In this document: positions 48,388 through 55,985 of the stretch, piece by piece
How the letters are laid out: every line of letters starts with the position of its first letter
Numbering within the stretch: the first letter of the stretch is position 1
NCBI GenBank assembly: GCA_020638905.1
Contig: JACKHP010000003.1
Location: 62,001 to 126,000 of the forward strand
DNA: 64,000 nucleotides
Direction of reading: 5' to 3'
Source of the DNA: Planctomycetota bacterium
GTDB taxonomy: Bacteria > Planctomycetota > B15-G4
Position numbers and translations under genes: made by a program
The notes under the pieces: model-generated
What the model saw: only the letters and a program-made list of their open reading frames with translations
Told to the model about the DNA's origin: nothing
The model's database searches: none

Positions 48388-48717
48388 TCAACCCGGCGGA
48401 CGCAGCCACGACCCCGCCTTCGCGACGAGCAGGCGCACCAGTTCCGGGTCCATGCAGGCGTAGTCGTCGGGGATGGCCAGCACCACGACGCGCTTTTCGC
48501 GCAGCAGGGCGCCGAAGCGGCGCTCGAGCTTGCGCTTGTGCATGGCCTCCATCACGAAGACGAGGTCGGCCCATTCGAGCAGGTCGGCGTCGACGGGCGT
48601 GACGGCGTCGGGGTTCACGCCGGCCGAGAGCGCCTCGACGCCGTCCCACGTCGCGAAGACGGCCTCGGCGGTGGGACTGCGCAGCTTGTTGCGGCTGCAG
48701 ACGAAGAGCGCTCTCAC
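48388..48717 (-). CDS. Minimal low-molecular-weight protein-tyrosine-phosphatase-like protein
   Basis: 109 residues from GTG 48717, which puts the catalytic loop right at the N-terminus (VRALFVCSRNKLRSPTAE). The CX5R-S loop (C7 to R13) is intact, and IPDDY near residue 86 supplies the usual acidic residue. At 109 residues it is shorter than the classical 150-residue LMW phosphatases, but a family of such short versions is known. It should remove phosphate from tyrosine or arginine residues or a small molecule in the cytoplasm. The frame is open upstream to 48882, but that extra part is Arg/Ser-rich and looks non-coding. Confidence 0.75.
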   Translation of the reverse strand: MRALFVCSRNKLRSPTAEAVFATWDGVEALSAGVNPDAVTPVDADLLEWADLVFVMEAMHKRKLERRFGALLREKRVVVLAIPDDYACMDPELVRLLVAKAGSWLRPPG

Positions 48718-48781
48718 CGATCGAAGGGCGTGCGCGTGCCTGCCCCGCGGCCGGCGGGACGAACGTGGGACACGCGACGCG

Positions 48782-49180
48782 TCACGCGCCCATGACCGCA
48801 TGGAGCTGGGCCGTGTCGACGTACTGCTGGAAGCGCGTGATGCGGCCGTCACGGAGCGTCCAGACGTGGCAGACCTGCGCATCGAGGGACTTGCCTGTGG
48901 CGAGGAAGGTGCCGCTGTAGCGCCCCTCGACGATGACGCTGTCGCCCGCGTCGTGGTAGCGCAGCGGCGTCACGCCGAAGCCGTCCCACTCGCCGCCGAG
49001 CCGCATGAACAGCTCGTCGAGCACGGCCTGCGGTCCGTGCCACGGTTCGCCGCCCGGACGGTACGGGTTGTTCTCGGCCTCGAACCACGCGACGTCGGTG
49101 TCGAGCAGCGCGAGCACCCCGGGGATGTCGCCGGTCGCGAACTTCGCGTACAGGTCGTTCAGGATCGGCACGTGACTCAT
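48782..49180 (-). CDS. SnoaL/NTF2-like (ketosteroid-isomerase-type) protein
   Basis: 132 residues from ATG 49180 with GCGGAG 9 bases upstream. The pattern is that of the SnoaL-like cone fold: LNDLYAKFATGDIPGVLALLDTDVAWFEAE (long helix then strand), WHGPQAVLDELFMRLGGEWDGF, VIVEGRYSGTFLATGK and HVWTLRDGRITRFQQYVDTAQLH. These small enzymes or binding proteins act on diverse aromatic or steroid-like substrates, and many have no known activity. The C-terminal DTAQL is characteristic of the 'nuclear transport factor 2-like' subgroup. It stands beside two other minus-strand genes that share no pathway with it. Confidence 0.85.
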   Translation of the reverse strand: MSHVPILNDLYAKFATGDIPGVLALLDTDVAWFEAENNPYRPGGEPWHGPQAVLDELFMRLGGEWDGFGVTPLRYHDAGDSVIVEGRYSGTFLATGKSLDAQVCHVWTLRDGRITRFQQYVDTAQLHAVMGA

Positions 49181-49208
49181 GCGTGTGGCTCCGCGAGGGA
49201 TCGCCGGG

Positions 49209-49214
49209 ACGATA
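49209..49214 (-). promoter_or_regulatory. Candidate -10 element (TATCGT)
   Basis: TATCGT on the minus strand 29 bases before ATG 49180, of the TAnnnT kind. Confidence 0.35.
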
Positions 49215-49329
49215 CGCGAGCGCGAGCGGCGTGGGAAGGGACTCAGCCGTGCGCGCGGAGAACCCGTTGAGAGGTCGACGCGTGTCCGGGAACGACAACC
49301 CCGCGGGCCCCCGCCGACCAGGGGGACGG

Positions 49330-49893
49330 CTACCAGACCCCGGGCAGCAGCCGCTTCGTGTGCGCGCAGTACTCGGTGTACTCGGCGCCGAGCGCGCGCG
49401 CGAGGACGTCCTCTTCGACCAGGATGCGGCGCCGCAGCGCCAGCGTGATCGGCAGCATGAGCACGAGCAGGCCGGCCCAGCTCCCGTAGAAGACGCCGAG
49501 CCCGAGCAGCGCGACGAGCAGTCCCGTGTACGACGGGTGGCGCACGAAGCGGTACGGGCCCGCGCGCACGACGCGATGCCCTTCGTGGACGGCGACGTCG
49601 ACGGTGAAGAAGCGACCGAGCGTGAGGATGGCCGTCCAGCGCAGGACGAGGCCGGCGAGCAGCAGCGCCGTCGCCGTCGCCTGCCGGGCCGTCGCGGAGA
49701 TCGGCAGGCGTCCCGGCGGCCAGGAGCTCAGCACGACGGCGATCGCGGAGCTGGCGAGGATCACGATCCACACGAGGCGCATCGAGCCGCGGTCGTCGAC
49801 CTGCGCGCCGTGCGAGCCCCGACGCACGAAGGCGAGCACGAGCTCGGAGACGGGGAAGGCGAAGAGCGCGACCTGCAGCACGATCGAGAGCAT
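49330..49893 (-). CDS. Isoprenylcysteine carboxyl methyltransferase-family membrane protein
   Basis: 187 residues from ATG 49893. Four to five membrane helices (about 2-20, 37-55, 73-92, 130-158) surround the family core: LGRFFTVDVAVHEGHRVVRAGPYRFVRHPSYTG, where the RHPxY motif and the following helix bind S-adenosylmethionine, then EEDVLARALGAEYTEYCAHTKRLLPGVW at the C-terminus, the ExxL..FGxEYxxYxxxVxRxxP pattern. Bacterial members of this PEMT/ICMT superfamily methylate lipids or small thiols; the substrate is unknown. The start codon overlaps the stop of a tiny upstream ORF (TGATG). Confidence 0.85.
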   Translation of the reverse strand: MLSIVLQVALFAFPVSELVLAFVRRGSHGAQVDDRGSMRLVWIVILASSAIAVVLSSWPPGRLPISATARQATATALLLAGLVLRWTAILTLGRFFTVDVAVHEGHRVVRAGPYRFVRHPSYTGLLVALLGLGVFYGSWAGLLVLMLPITLALRRRILVEEDVLARALGAEYTEYCAHTKRLLPGVW

Positions 49894-50024
49894 CAGCGCG
49901 CCCCGGCGACGCACACGTCGCTGTGACCCTCTTCGATCGCGAAGACGACGGCGTCTCCGACGCACGCACCGACCCCGGCATGTCGCAGCGAGGACTCGGA
50001 CGGGTGGGTGGCGGCGAGGCGCAT
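49893..50024 (-). CDS. Possible 43-residue ORF coupled to the methyltransferase gene
   Basis: ATG 50024 to TGA 49893, the stop overlapping the next start as TGATG. The product (MRLAATHPSESSLRHAGVGA... ) contains two Cys and no recognised motif. No good Shine-Dalgarno precedes it. The coupling geometry is the sole reason to list it; it may instead be chance in GC-rich DNA or a leader peptide. Confidence 0.25.
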   Translation of the reverse strand: MRLAATHPSESSLRHAGVGACVGDAVVFAIEEGHSDVCVAGAR

Positions 50025-50079
50025 GGAGGGCCCCGAGTCTAGCAAGCCGTCTCCCGTCGTCCGCCGCGTCGGGAGTCGA

Positions 50080-51396
50080 CTACGGCCCGGCGTCCAGCGC
50101 GGCCTCGACGGCGCGATCGAGCTGCGCGACTCCGTCCGGCGAGTAGCCGCTGGCGACGAAGGCGATGCTCCCGTCGCGGGCGACGACGAGCGTCGTGGGG
50201 AAGGCGCCGACCGCGTAGCGGGTGGCGACCTCGTCGGCGTCCGGCAGGACGGTCAGCGCGAACCCGCGCGAGGCGGCGTACGACCGCGGATCGCCGCCGT
50301 CGCGCTCCTGGCAACTCATGGCCCAGACTTCGAGACCGCGGTCGGCATGCTCCCGCGCGAGGGCGTCGAGGTGCGGGAGCGCGATCCGGCACGGGGCGCA
50401 CCACGTGCCCCAGAAGTCGAGGACGGTCACGGAGCCCTTGCGGGCGGCGAGGGAGTGCGGCCGGCCGTCGCCGTCCTCGAGTTCGATCGGCGGCGCGGGA
50501 TCACCCACCGCGGGACCGCGGACGGCGAGGCTCTCGAGGTCGACGGGAACCGCAGCCGCCTCGTCTGAGGGCGACCGCTGGGCGGGGACGTCGAACGTCG
50601 ACGGGATCTCGGGCGCGAAGACGAACGCGGGGATCTCCTCGTCGACGCGCACCTCGCAGAGGCGCAGCGACTCGAGCACGTGCGCGCCCGCGATGACGAA
50701 GTTCGTGGACACGCTGCGCGGGAGCGCGTCGGGGCCGATCCACCATTCGTTCCAGTCGTCCGACAGGGCGCGGTCGGGATCGTCGGCGTAGTGCAGGCGG
50801 AAGCCGCGGCACGCGACGCCGCCGACCTGACGGGTCCCCAGGCTCTCGACGTGCGTGGCGGCGGTGACGGCGGCGCGCGCACGGTCCGGGTCGACGATCC
50901 CCGGCGCGAGGACCTTCGAGCGGAAGAAGCCGGTGAGGATCGAGAGGTTGGCGGGCGTCGGGTCGCGCACGTCGGCGCGGCGCTGTTCGGGATGCAGCAT
51001 CCGCAGCGTGCGGGCGTCGTACGCCCAGTACGCGAAGGCGCCCTCGAACTGCGCGGCCGGAGCCTCGAGGACGGTGCTCAGGGCGATCTTCCAGCGCAGC
51101 GCGGGCGCGGCCGCCGCGTCCACGACGGGGATCTGCTCGAGCCAGACCTGGCCGCGCACAGACGAGTGCTTCGTCCGGCCGGTGGGCAGGTCGCGCTCGT
51201 CGCGGATCGCTTCGGCGGTGTAGGCGATCGACGCGGCACGCTCGATCGCGTCGAGCGACGCCAGCACGGCCTCGTCGTCCCCCACGACCGGCATCCCTCG
51301 CGCGAGCGGGACGGCCGGCGCCATGAGCAAGAAGGACGCGAGCGAGCCGCGAAGCATCGCCGCCGCCGGTCGCGGGCGGATCCGGCCTGTCGTCAT
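50080..51396 (-). CDS. TlpA/ResA-type thioredoxin-like protein with N-terminal LolA/DUF2092-like domain
   Basis: 438 residues from ATG 51396; ATG at residue 14 would give a neater signal peptide (MLRGSLASFLLMAPAVPL). Residues 50-270 are a beta-rich domain resembling the lipoprotein-carrier-type DUF2092 fold (TGRTKHSSVRGQVWLEQIP, ALRWKIALST, YWAYDARTLRML, WWIGPDALPRSV). Residues 295-435 form a thioredoxin/AhpC-TSA domain with the active-site WGTWCAPC at about 330, a cis-Pro in VGAFPTTLVV and the closing DGSIAFVASG. Such two-part exported proteins are common in Planctomycetota and probably reduce disulfides or sense envelope state. It is a single gene on the minus strand. Confidence 0.85.
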   Translation of the reverse strand: MTTGRIRPRPAAAMLRGSLASFLLMAPAVPLARGMPVVGDDEAVLASLDAIERAASIAYTAEAIRDERDLPTGRTKHSSVRGQVWLEQIPVVDAAAAPALRWKIALSTVLEAPAAQFEGAFAYWAYDARTLRMLHPEQRRADVRDPTPANLSILTGFFRSKVLAPGIVDPDRARAAVTAATHVESLGTRQVGGVACRGFRLHYADDPDRALSDDWNEWWIGPDALPRSVSTNFVIAGAHVLESLRLCEVRVDEEIPAFVFAPEIPSTFDVPAQRSPSDEAAAVPVDLESLAVRGPAVGDPAPPIELEDGDGRPHSLAARKGSVTVLDFWGTWCAPCRIALPHLDALAREHADRGLEVWAMSCQERDGGDPRSYAASRGFALTVLPDADEVATRYAVGAFPTTLVVARDGSIAFVASGYSPDGVAQLDRAVEAALDAGP

Positions 51397-51529
51397 GATC
51401 GACTCCCGTCGTGCGCATCCCGGGCCTTCGCGACCAGGGTCCTCTCACACGATGCGCGCGGCGGGTCGATCCGTCAGAACCTGCGTACCCTTTCGTCGGG
51501 CCGCCGACCCGTCGCCGTGCAGCACACGC

Positions 51530-52300
51530 TCAGCCCGCACCCTCCGACTCCCCCACGCACGCGGCCACGGCGTCGACCACGACCCGCTGCACGTCGCGCC
51601 AACGCCCGGGGACGCCGCGCGCGAAGCGCTGGTTGAGCTCGAGCTCGATGCCCGCGTAGCCCGGGTCGCGCACGAGCGTGCGCAGGTGCGTCGTGAGTCC
51701 CGGGTGGATGCCGAGGTACGGCTCGTTGAAGCGCACGCGCAGGCGCGGGTCGCGCGCGGCGATCGCGGCGCGCAGCTCGGCGGCGAAGGTGCGCTCGGCC
51801 GAACGCGCCGGGTCGAACAGGATGCCCACGTCGAGCAGCCGCCGCTCGCCGCGCCGCACGGGCGTGAAGCTGTGGACGCCGAGGTGCAGCACGGGGCGCC
51901 CGCCGGTGTGCAGGTCGCGCAGGCTCGTCTCGACGCGCGTCCAGTGGGTGTCGTGGACTTCGGCCACGAGCCGCGCGCGCCGCTCGGCAGGCAGATCCGC
52001 GAGCAGGTGCGAGACGAGCTCGTCGTGTCCCGGCGGACGGTTCAGGTCGACGAGCAGGCGCGTCCAGCGGCCGGCGATCACGGGCACGCGCAGCGCGAGG
52101 CCGAGCCGGCGCGCGAGCACGAGCGCCCCGGGGTCCCAGCCGCGATGGCTGTCGAGCAGCGCGTCGCGTCCCTCGAAGAAGCGCCGGTAGCGCGCCGGGA
52201 CGGCCTTCGACGCGTGCTCGCAGGTGATCAGCAGCGCCGGCGGACGCGTGCGCGCCGACGCGACGTCGTCCCCACGCGGGCGCGGCGCTCGTCTCGCCAT
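51530..52300 (-). CDS. N-formylglutamate amidohydrolase-family protein of the amidoligase operon
   Basis: 256 residues from ATG 52300, beginning 5 bases after the stop of the GCS2-like gene upstream. The first conserved element is PPALLITCEHASKAVPARYR (family: 'E-N-A/S-xx-VP'), then DSHRGWDPGALVLARRLG, RLLVDLNRP, and HLGVHSFTPV and GIELELNQRF further on, the metal-dependent hydrolase pattern (E, H and N ligands). Family members cleave formyl or acyl amides from glutamate-like products. In the amidoligase setting it would hydrolyse the bond made by the upstream ligases or release a product. It is the last gene of the four-gene operon. Confidence 0.88.
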   Translation of the reverse strand: MARRAPRPRGDDVASARTRPPALLITCEHASKAVPARYRRFFEGRDALLDSHRGWDPGALVLARRLGLALRVPVIAGRWTRLLVDLNRPPGHDELVSHLLADLPAERRARLVAEVHDTHWTRVETSLRDLHTGGRPVLHLGVHSFTPVRRGERRLLDVGILFDPARSAERTFAAELRAAIAARDPRLRVRFNEPYLGIHPGLTTHLRTLVRDPGYAGIELELNQRFARGVPGRWRDVQRVVVDAVAACVGESEGAG

Positions 52301-52305
52301 CGACG

Positions 52306-53538
52306 TCAGGCCCGGAAGCCCCGTCCCTCGTGCAGGCAGTCGCACAGCTCGCCGTACACGGCGTGCAGCTTCGCCCGGTCGGGGCGGTCGCCGGTCGCCG
52401 CGACGATGCGGTGCGCGAGGGTGCCGTGCTCGAGGATCGCGTCGATCCACGGGCGCCAGGCGAGGTCGCCCTCGCTGCCCTTCGGCCACACGGCGTCGAG
52501 CAGGGCGCGCCAGAGCACGCGCGCGGCGGTGCCGGGCGCGACCCCGAACGCGCCGCAGTAGTCGGCGTCGTCGATGCGCGTGCGGTCGGACGTCTCGGTC
52601 ACCGCGTCGAAGATCGCGGCCAGGCGCAGCGTGTCCCACGACTTCTGCTGCTCGAGGACCATCCACGTCTCGGCGACGAGGGCGCGCAGCACGGCGATGA
52701 TCGCCGAGGCCACGGCGATGTCGGCGGCCGGGCACTCCTGGATGTCGAGCACGCGGATCTCGATGGCGTAGCGGTCGAAGCGCGCGATGGCGCCGCGGGC
52801 GTTGATGAACTCGAAGCGCAGCACGCCCTCGGGATCGAGCTCCTTCATGTCGGCGTAGATGCCGCCCAGCAGCCTGGCCTCGTAGTCGGCGCGGCTGAAG
52901 ACGGGCTCGGGCACGACGCGCCCCGCGACGGACGGCACGCGCTTGCTGTTGCCGCGGTAGAAGCGCAGGCGGTTGTCATCGGTGCCGGTCACGATGCCCT
53001 CGACGATCGGCGTGCTCGCCGTGAGCGCCGGCAGGATCGGCAGCAGCACCCGGATCGCCGCGTGCAGGCGCTCGAACTCGGGGTCGTCGCCGAAGGGCAG
53101 GTTGATGTGCATGCTCTGCAGGTTCGACCAGCCGTGCCCGCGGCAGTCGAAGATCTTGTGGTACTGCTCGTAGACCGCGCTGTACTCGTGCGGCCAGAGC
53201 ACGGTCTCGGTGCCCGGGTCCATGAAGGGATGCATGCCGGTCGGCATGAGCCGCGCGCCGTGCGGCGCCAGGATCTCGTCGATGCGGCGCACCTGATCTT
53301 GGAAGTGGCCGGCGGCGGCGCGCAGGTCGGGCGTCGGACCGTTCGTCTTGAGCTCGATCACGTGCAGCACGAGCTCGTTCGACCAGGCCAGCGGACCGAC
53401 CTCGACCTCCGAGACGATCTCGCCCGCCACCGCGGCGAGCACCGTGTCGCTCATGGGACGCACCGCGAGCGTCTCGCGGTCGACGATCATGTACTCGAGC
53501 TCGATGCCGAACCCGGCGAACAGCTTCAGACGCGACAC
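52306..53538 (-). CDS. GCS2-family carboxylate-amine ligase (glutamate-cysteine-ligase-like)
   Basis: 410 residues from GTG 53538, which begins 4 bases after the stop of the ATP-grasp gene. The family entry motif is FGIELEYMIVD (E13, E15, metal and ATP contacts), followed by ELVLHVIELKTNGP, HPFMDPGTETVLWP, the core SNLQSMHINLPFGDDPEFERL and LRFYRGNSKRVPS, FEFINARGAIARFDRYAIEIRVLD and DIQECPAADIAVA. GCS2 enzymes join a glutamate gamma-carboxylate or another carboxylate to an amine using ATP. This copy lacks the classical GshA context and lies in the RLAN-ATP-grasp operon, so it probably adds one residue to a peptide-like product instead of making glutathione. Confidence 0.9.
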   Translation of the reverse strand: MSRLKLFAGFGIELEYMIVDRETLAVRPMSDTVLAAVAGEIVSEVEVGPLAWSNELVLHVIELKTNGPTPDLRAAAGHFQDQVRRIDEILAPHGARLMPTGMHPFMDPGTETVLWPHEYSAVYEQYHKIFDCRGHGWSNLQSMHINLPFGDDPEFERLHAAIRVLLPILPALTASTPIVEGIVTGTDDNRLRFYRGNSKRVPSVAGRVVPEPVFSRADYEARLLGGIYADMKELDPEGVLRFEFINARGAIARFDRYAIEIRVLDIQECPAADIAVASAIIAVLRALVAETWMVLEQQKSWDTLRLAAIFDAVTETSDRTRIDDADYCGAFGVAPGTAARVLWRALLDAVWPKGSEGDLAWRPWIDAILEHGTLAHRIVAATGDRPDRAKLHAVYGELCDCLHEGRGFRA

Positions 53539-53542
53539 GCGC

Positions 53543-55009
53543 TCAGGCCCTCCCGAAGCGGCGGGCCTCGATGCGGTCGAGGAAGACGCGCATCACGGCC
53601 TCGTAGAGTCCCGAGCCGAGGAATCGATCTTCGACCCCCGACTCGATGGTGGGATTGTCGTTCACCTCGATCACGTAGGCGCGCTTGCCCGACTGCTTGA
53701 TGTCGACGCCGTAGAGTCCGTCGCCGATCAGGTTGGCCGCCTTGACCGCGGTGCGGATCACGTTGCTGGGCGCGGCCTCGACCATGAGCGTCTCGACGCG
53801 TCCCCACTTCGACGGGGCGTCGCCCTCGTGCTTCAGGATCTGCCAGTGCCGCGGCGCCATGAAGTAGCGGCAGGCGTAGATGGGACGCCGGTCGAGCACG
53901 CCCACGCGCCAGTCGTAGCTCGTGGGCAGGAACTCCTGGGCGACCACGAGCGCCGAGCCGTCGAGCATGCGGTCGAGGGCCGCCTGCAGCGCCTGCTCGT
54001 CTTCGGCCTTCTCGACGCCGCGCGAGAACGAGCTGTCGGGGACCTTGAGCACGCACGGCCAGCCGAGGGTCTCGCCCACCGTGGCGCGGTTGCTCTGGTC
54101 GACGATCAGCGTGCGCGGGATCGACACCGCGTTGCGCTCGAGCAGCTCCTTGAGGAAGACCTTGTTCGTGCAGCGGATGATCGAGACCGGGTCGTCGATC
54201 ACGATCAGTCCGTCGGCCGCGGCGCGGTTCGCGAAGCGGAACGTGTAGTGGTTCACCGACGTCGTGGCGCGGATGAACAGCGCGTCGAAGCCCGAGAGCC
54301 GTCCCGCGTCGTTGCGGTCGATGCGCTCGGTGGCCATGTCGAAGCCCTGCGCCGCGCGCTCGAACTTCTTGAGCGCCTTCTCGTCGGACGGCGGATCCTG
54401 CTCGTCGGGGTCGACCAGGATCGCCAGGTGCGCCTTGGGACGCTTGCGCGTGCGCGTCGACCAGCGCCTGTCGGCGAAGTACTCCTCGGCCGCCACGACG
54501 ACGAAGTCGTGGTGCGACGGCGGGATCTCCTTGGTCGCGATCGGGCTCACGTTCTGGAGCTGCCACTTCTCGTCGACCTTGGTGAAGCGCGCGCGCAGCA
54601 GCGGCGCCCTGAACTGGTTGAAGAGCGCGCGCGCCAGGCGCTTGTAGCGCTCGGACACGTTGCGTCCGAAGTAGATCGAGAGCTCGAACGTCTTGCCCGT
54701 GAGGCGCGCCAGGCTGCTCTGCACGAGCTCGGCCAGCTCGCTCGAGACGACGCGCACGGTGGCGCGGTCGCGCAGGTCTTGCAGCGTCGAGACGCTCGGC
54801 TGCGGACGGTGTCCGCGCGCCTCGGCCAGCAGCGAGACGTAGTACCCGAGGCTCTGGTAGGCGTAGCTGCGGCACAGGTTGAACACGACCGTGTCGCGCT
54901 GCCCCGAGAGCTCGCTGTCGATGAGGTATTCGCGCGCCGCGACGACCTTGACCGTCTTGATCTGGAACGGCCAGGTGTCAGGGTTCTCGACGACGATGAG
55001 GATGCCCAT
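53543..55009 (-). CDS. RLAN-domain RimK-type ATP-grasp ligase
   Basis: 488 residues from ATG 55009 (GGAGCAAGG upstream); the C39-like gene overlaps it by 32 bases. Residues 1-180 are the RLAN N-domain peculiar to this group (ILIVVENPDTWPF, VVFNLCRSYAYQSLGYYVSLLAEARGH, LAELVQSSLARLTGK). Residues 195-485 are the ATP-grasp fold: FDALFIRATTSVNHYTFRFA, CTNKVFLKELL, WPCVLKVPDSSFSRGV, VVAQEFLPTSYDWRVGVLD, and the metal site YGVDIKQSGKRAYVIEVNDNPTIESGVED. RimK relatives add amino acids to a C-terminus or to a small acid. Combined with a GCS2 ligase, amidohydrolase and peptidase, it indicates synthesis of a small peptide or modification of a peptide tag. Confidence 0.93.
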   Translation of the reverse strand: MGILIVVENPDTWPFQIKTVKVVAAREYLIDSELSGQRDTVVFNLCRSYAYQSLGYYVSLLAEARGHRPQPSVSTLQDLRDRATVRVVSSELAELVQSSLARLTGKTFELSIYFGRNVSERYKRLARALFNQFRAPLLRARFTKVDEKWQLQNVSPIATKEIPPSHHDFVVVAAEEYFADRRWSTRTRKRPKAHLAILVDPDEQDPPSDEKALKKFERAAQGFDMATERIDRNDAGRLSGFDALFIRATTSVNHYTFRFANRAAADGLIVIDDPVSIIRCTNKVFLKELLERNAVSIPRTLIVDQSNRATVGETLGWPCVLKVPDSSFSRGVEKAEDEQALQAALDRMLDGSALVVAQEFLPTSYDWRVGVLDRRPIYACRYFMAPRHWQILKHEGDAPSKWGRVETLMVEAAPSNVIRTAVKAANLIGDGLYGVDIKQSGKRAYVIEVNDNPTIESGVEDRFLGSGLYEAVMRVFLDRIEARRFGRA

Positions 55010-55721
55010 CCTTGCTCCGGCGGGGTTCGATCACCAGCAGGCTGGCGTCGTAGGTGATGATGCCCAGCATGATCGCGCACACGAGTCGATCGATGTCCAC
55101 GCCGTAGTACTGGGTCTTCGCGACGGGGTTCGGCAGCAGCGGGTCGGCCACCGCGACCGTGCGCTGCGTCTTGTCGTATCCGCACAGGACGACGAAGTGT
55201 CCCTGGGCCTGGCCGCGCACGTCGTCGTAGCGCATCGGGTCGCCCAGCTCGCGCGCGCTCTGGTAGAGGTACGTGGCCGAGAGTCCCGACAGGATCGGCA
55301 CGCCGCGCGTGAGGTAGCGCCGCAGCAGCGCGGCGTTGAGGTCGCCCATGCGCAGCTCGCCGCCGAGCTTGAGGAAGTCGATGTACGCCGCGCAGGTGAG
55401 CCGCAGCTTGCGCGACGACTTGGCGCGCTTCTGGGCCCGCAGGCGCTCGGCGATGTCGACCTTTGCCCCCGGCGCGAACCAGGTCGGGTCGAAGACCTGG
55501 AGGTTGAAGGTGTAGACGAGCGCGCGGTAGCCGCGCCGCAGCGCGTGGTTCGCGAGCAGCACCTCGAGCGTGCCGCCCGCGCGCAACGTGCGGACCTCGG
55601 CGATGACGTCGTCGAGCTCCATCCAGTCGCCATGGTAGTCATAGATGGCGTGGAGGCACGTCGGCCCGCAGGTCGAGTCGTCGGGCTGGCGCAGGATGCG
55701 GAAGGGAAGGATGCCTGTCAT
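54978..55721 (-). CDS. C39-like papain-fold cysteine peptidase of the amidoligase operon
   Basis: 247 residues from ATG 55721, a start supported by the position of the family motif near the N-terminus; ATG at 55763 in the same frame is less likely. RQPDDSTCGPTCLHAIYDYHG gives the nucleophile C18 (Q12 forms the oxyanion hole) and the paired C22. The His is in AQGHFVVLCGYD (about residue 180) and the Asp in VAVADPLL (about 200), completing the C39-type triad. Members of the C39 clan cleave double-Gly leader peptides in ABC transporters, but this free version has no transporter. Being first in the operon, it likely trims or recycles the substrate of the following ligases. Confidence 0.85.
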   Translation of the reverse strand: MTGILPFRILRQPDDSTCGPTCLHAIYDYHGDWMELDDVIAEVRTLRAGGTLEVLLANHALRRGYRALVYTFNLQVFDPTWFAPGAKVDIAERLRAQKRAKSSRKLRLTCAAYIDFLKLGGELRMGDLNAALLRRYLTRGVPILSGLSATYLYQSARELGDPMRYDDVRGQAQGHFVVLCGYDKTQRTVAVADPLLPNPVAKTQYYGVDIDRLVCAIMLGIITYDASLLVIEPRRSKDGHPHRRREP

Positions 55722-55985
55722 GGCGGGGTCGCCCGGCGCCGGAGCGCGGGCGCGAGGCGGCATTGTCCCAGGTGGCCGGGCGCGAATCCACGTCGGTCGG
55801 CGCGCGTCGCCGGGGCGTCACGCGACCGCGCGCTCGCGAGGAACGCGCGCGCCGTGATCGCGCCGCCCGCCCCTGTGCCGCGCCGGCGTCGCCGCATTCC
55901 CGTGGACGTGCCGTTCCGACTACCATCGTCGCCGCGCGTCCTCGCCGCACCTCCCGACGCGCGCCCTCCCTCGTCCCGGACCGCC

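Noticed and set aside
48717..48882. Longer N-terminal extension for the phosphatase-like gene
   Set aside because: The extra 55 residues are Ser/Arg-rich without family similarity and the active-site loop normally lies at the very start.
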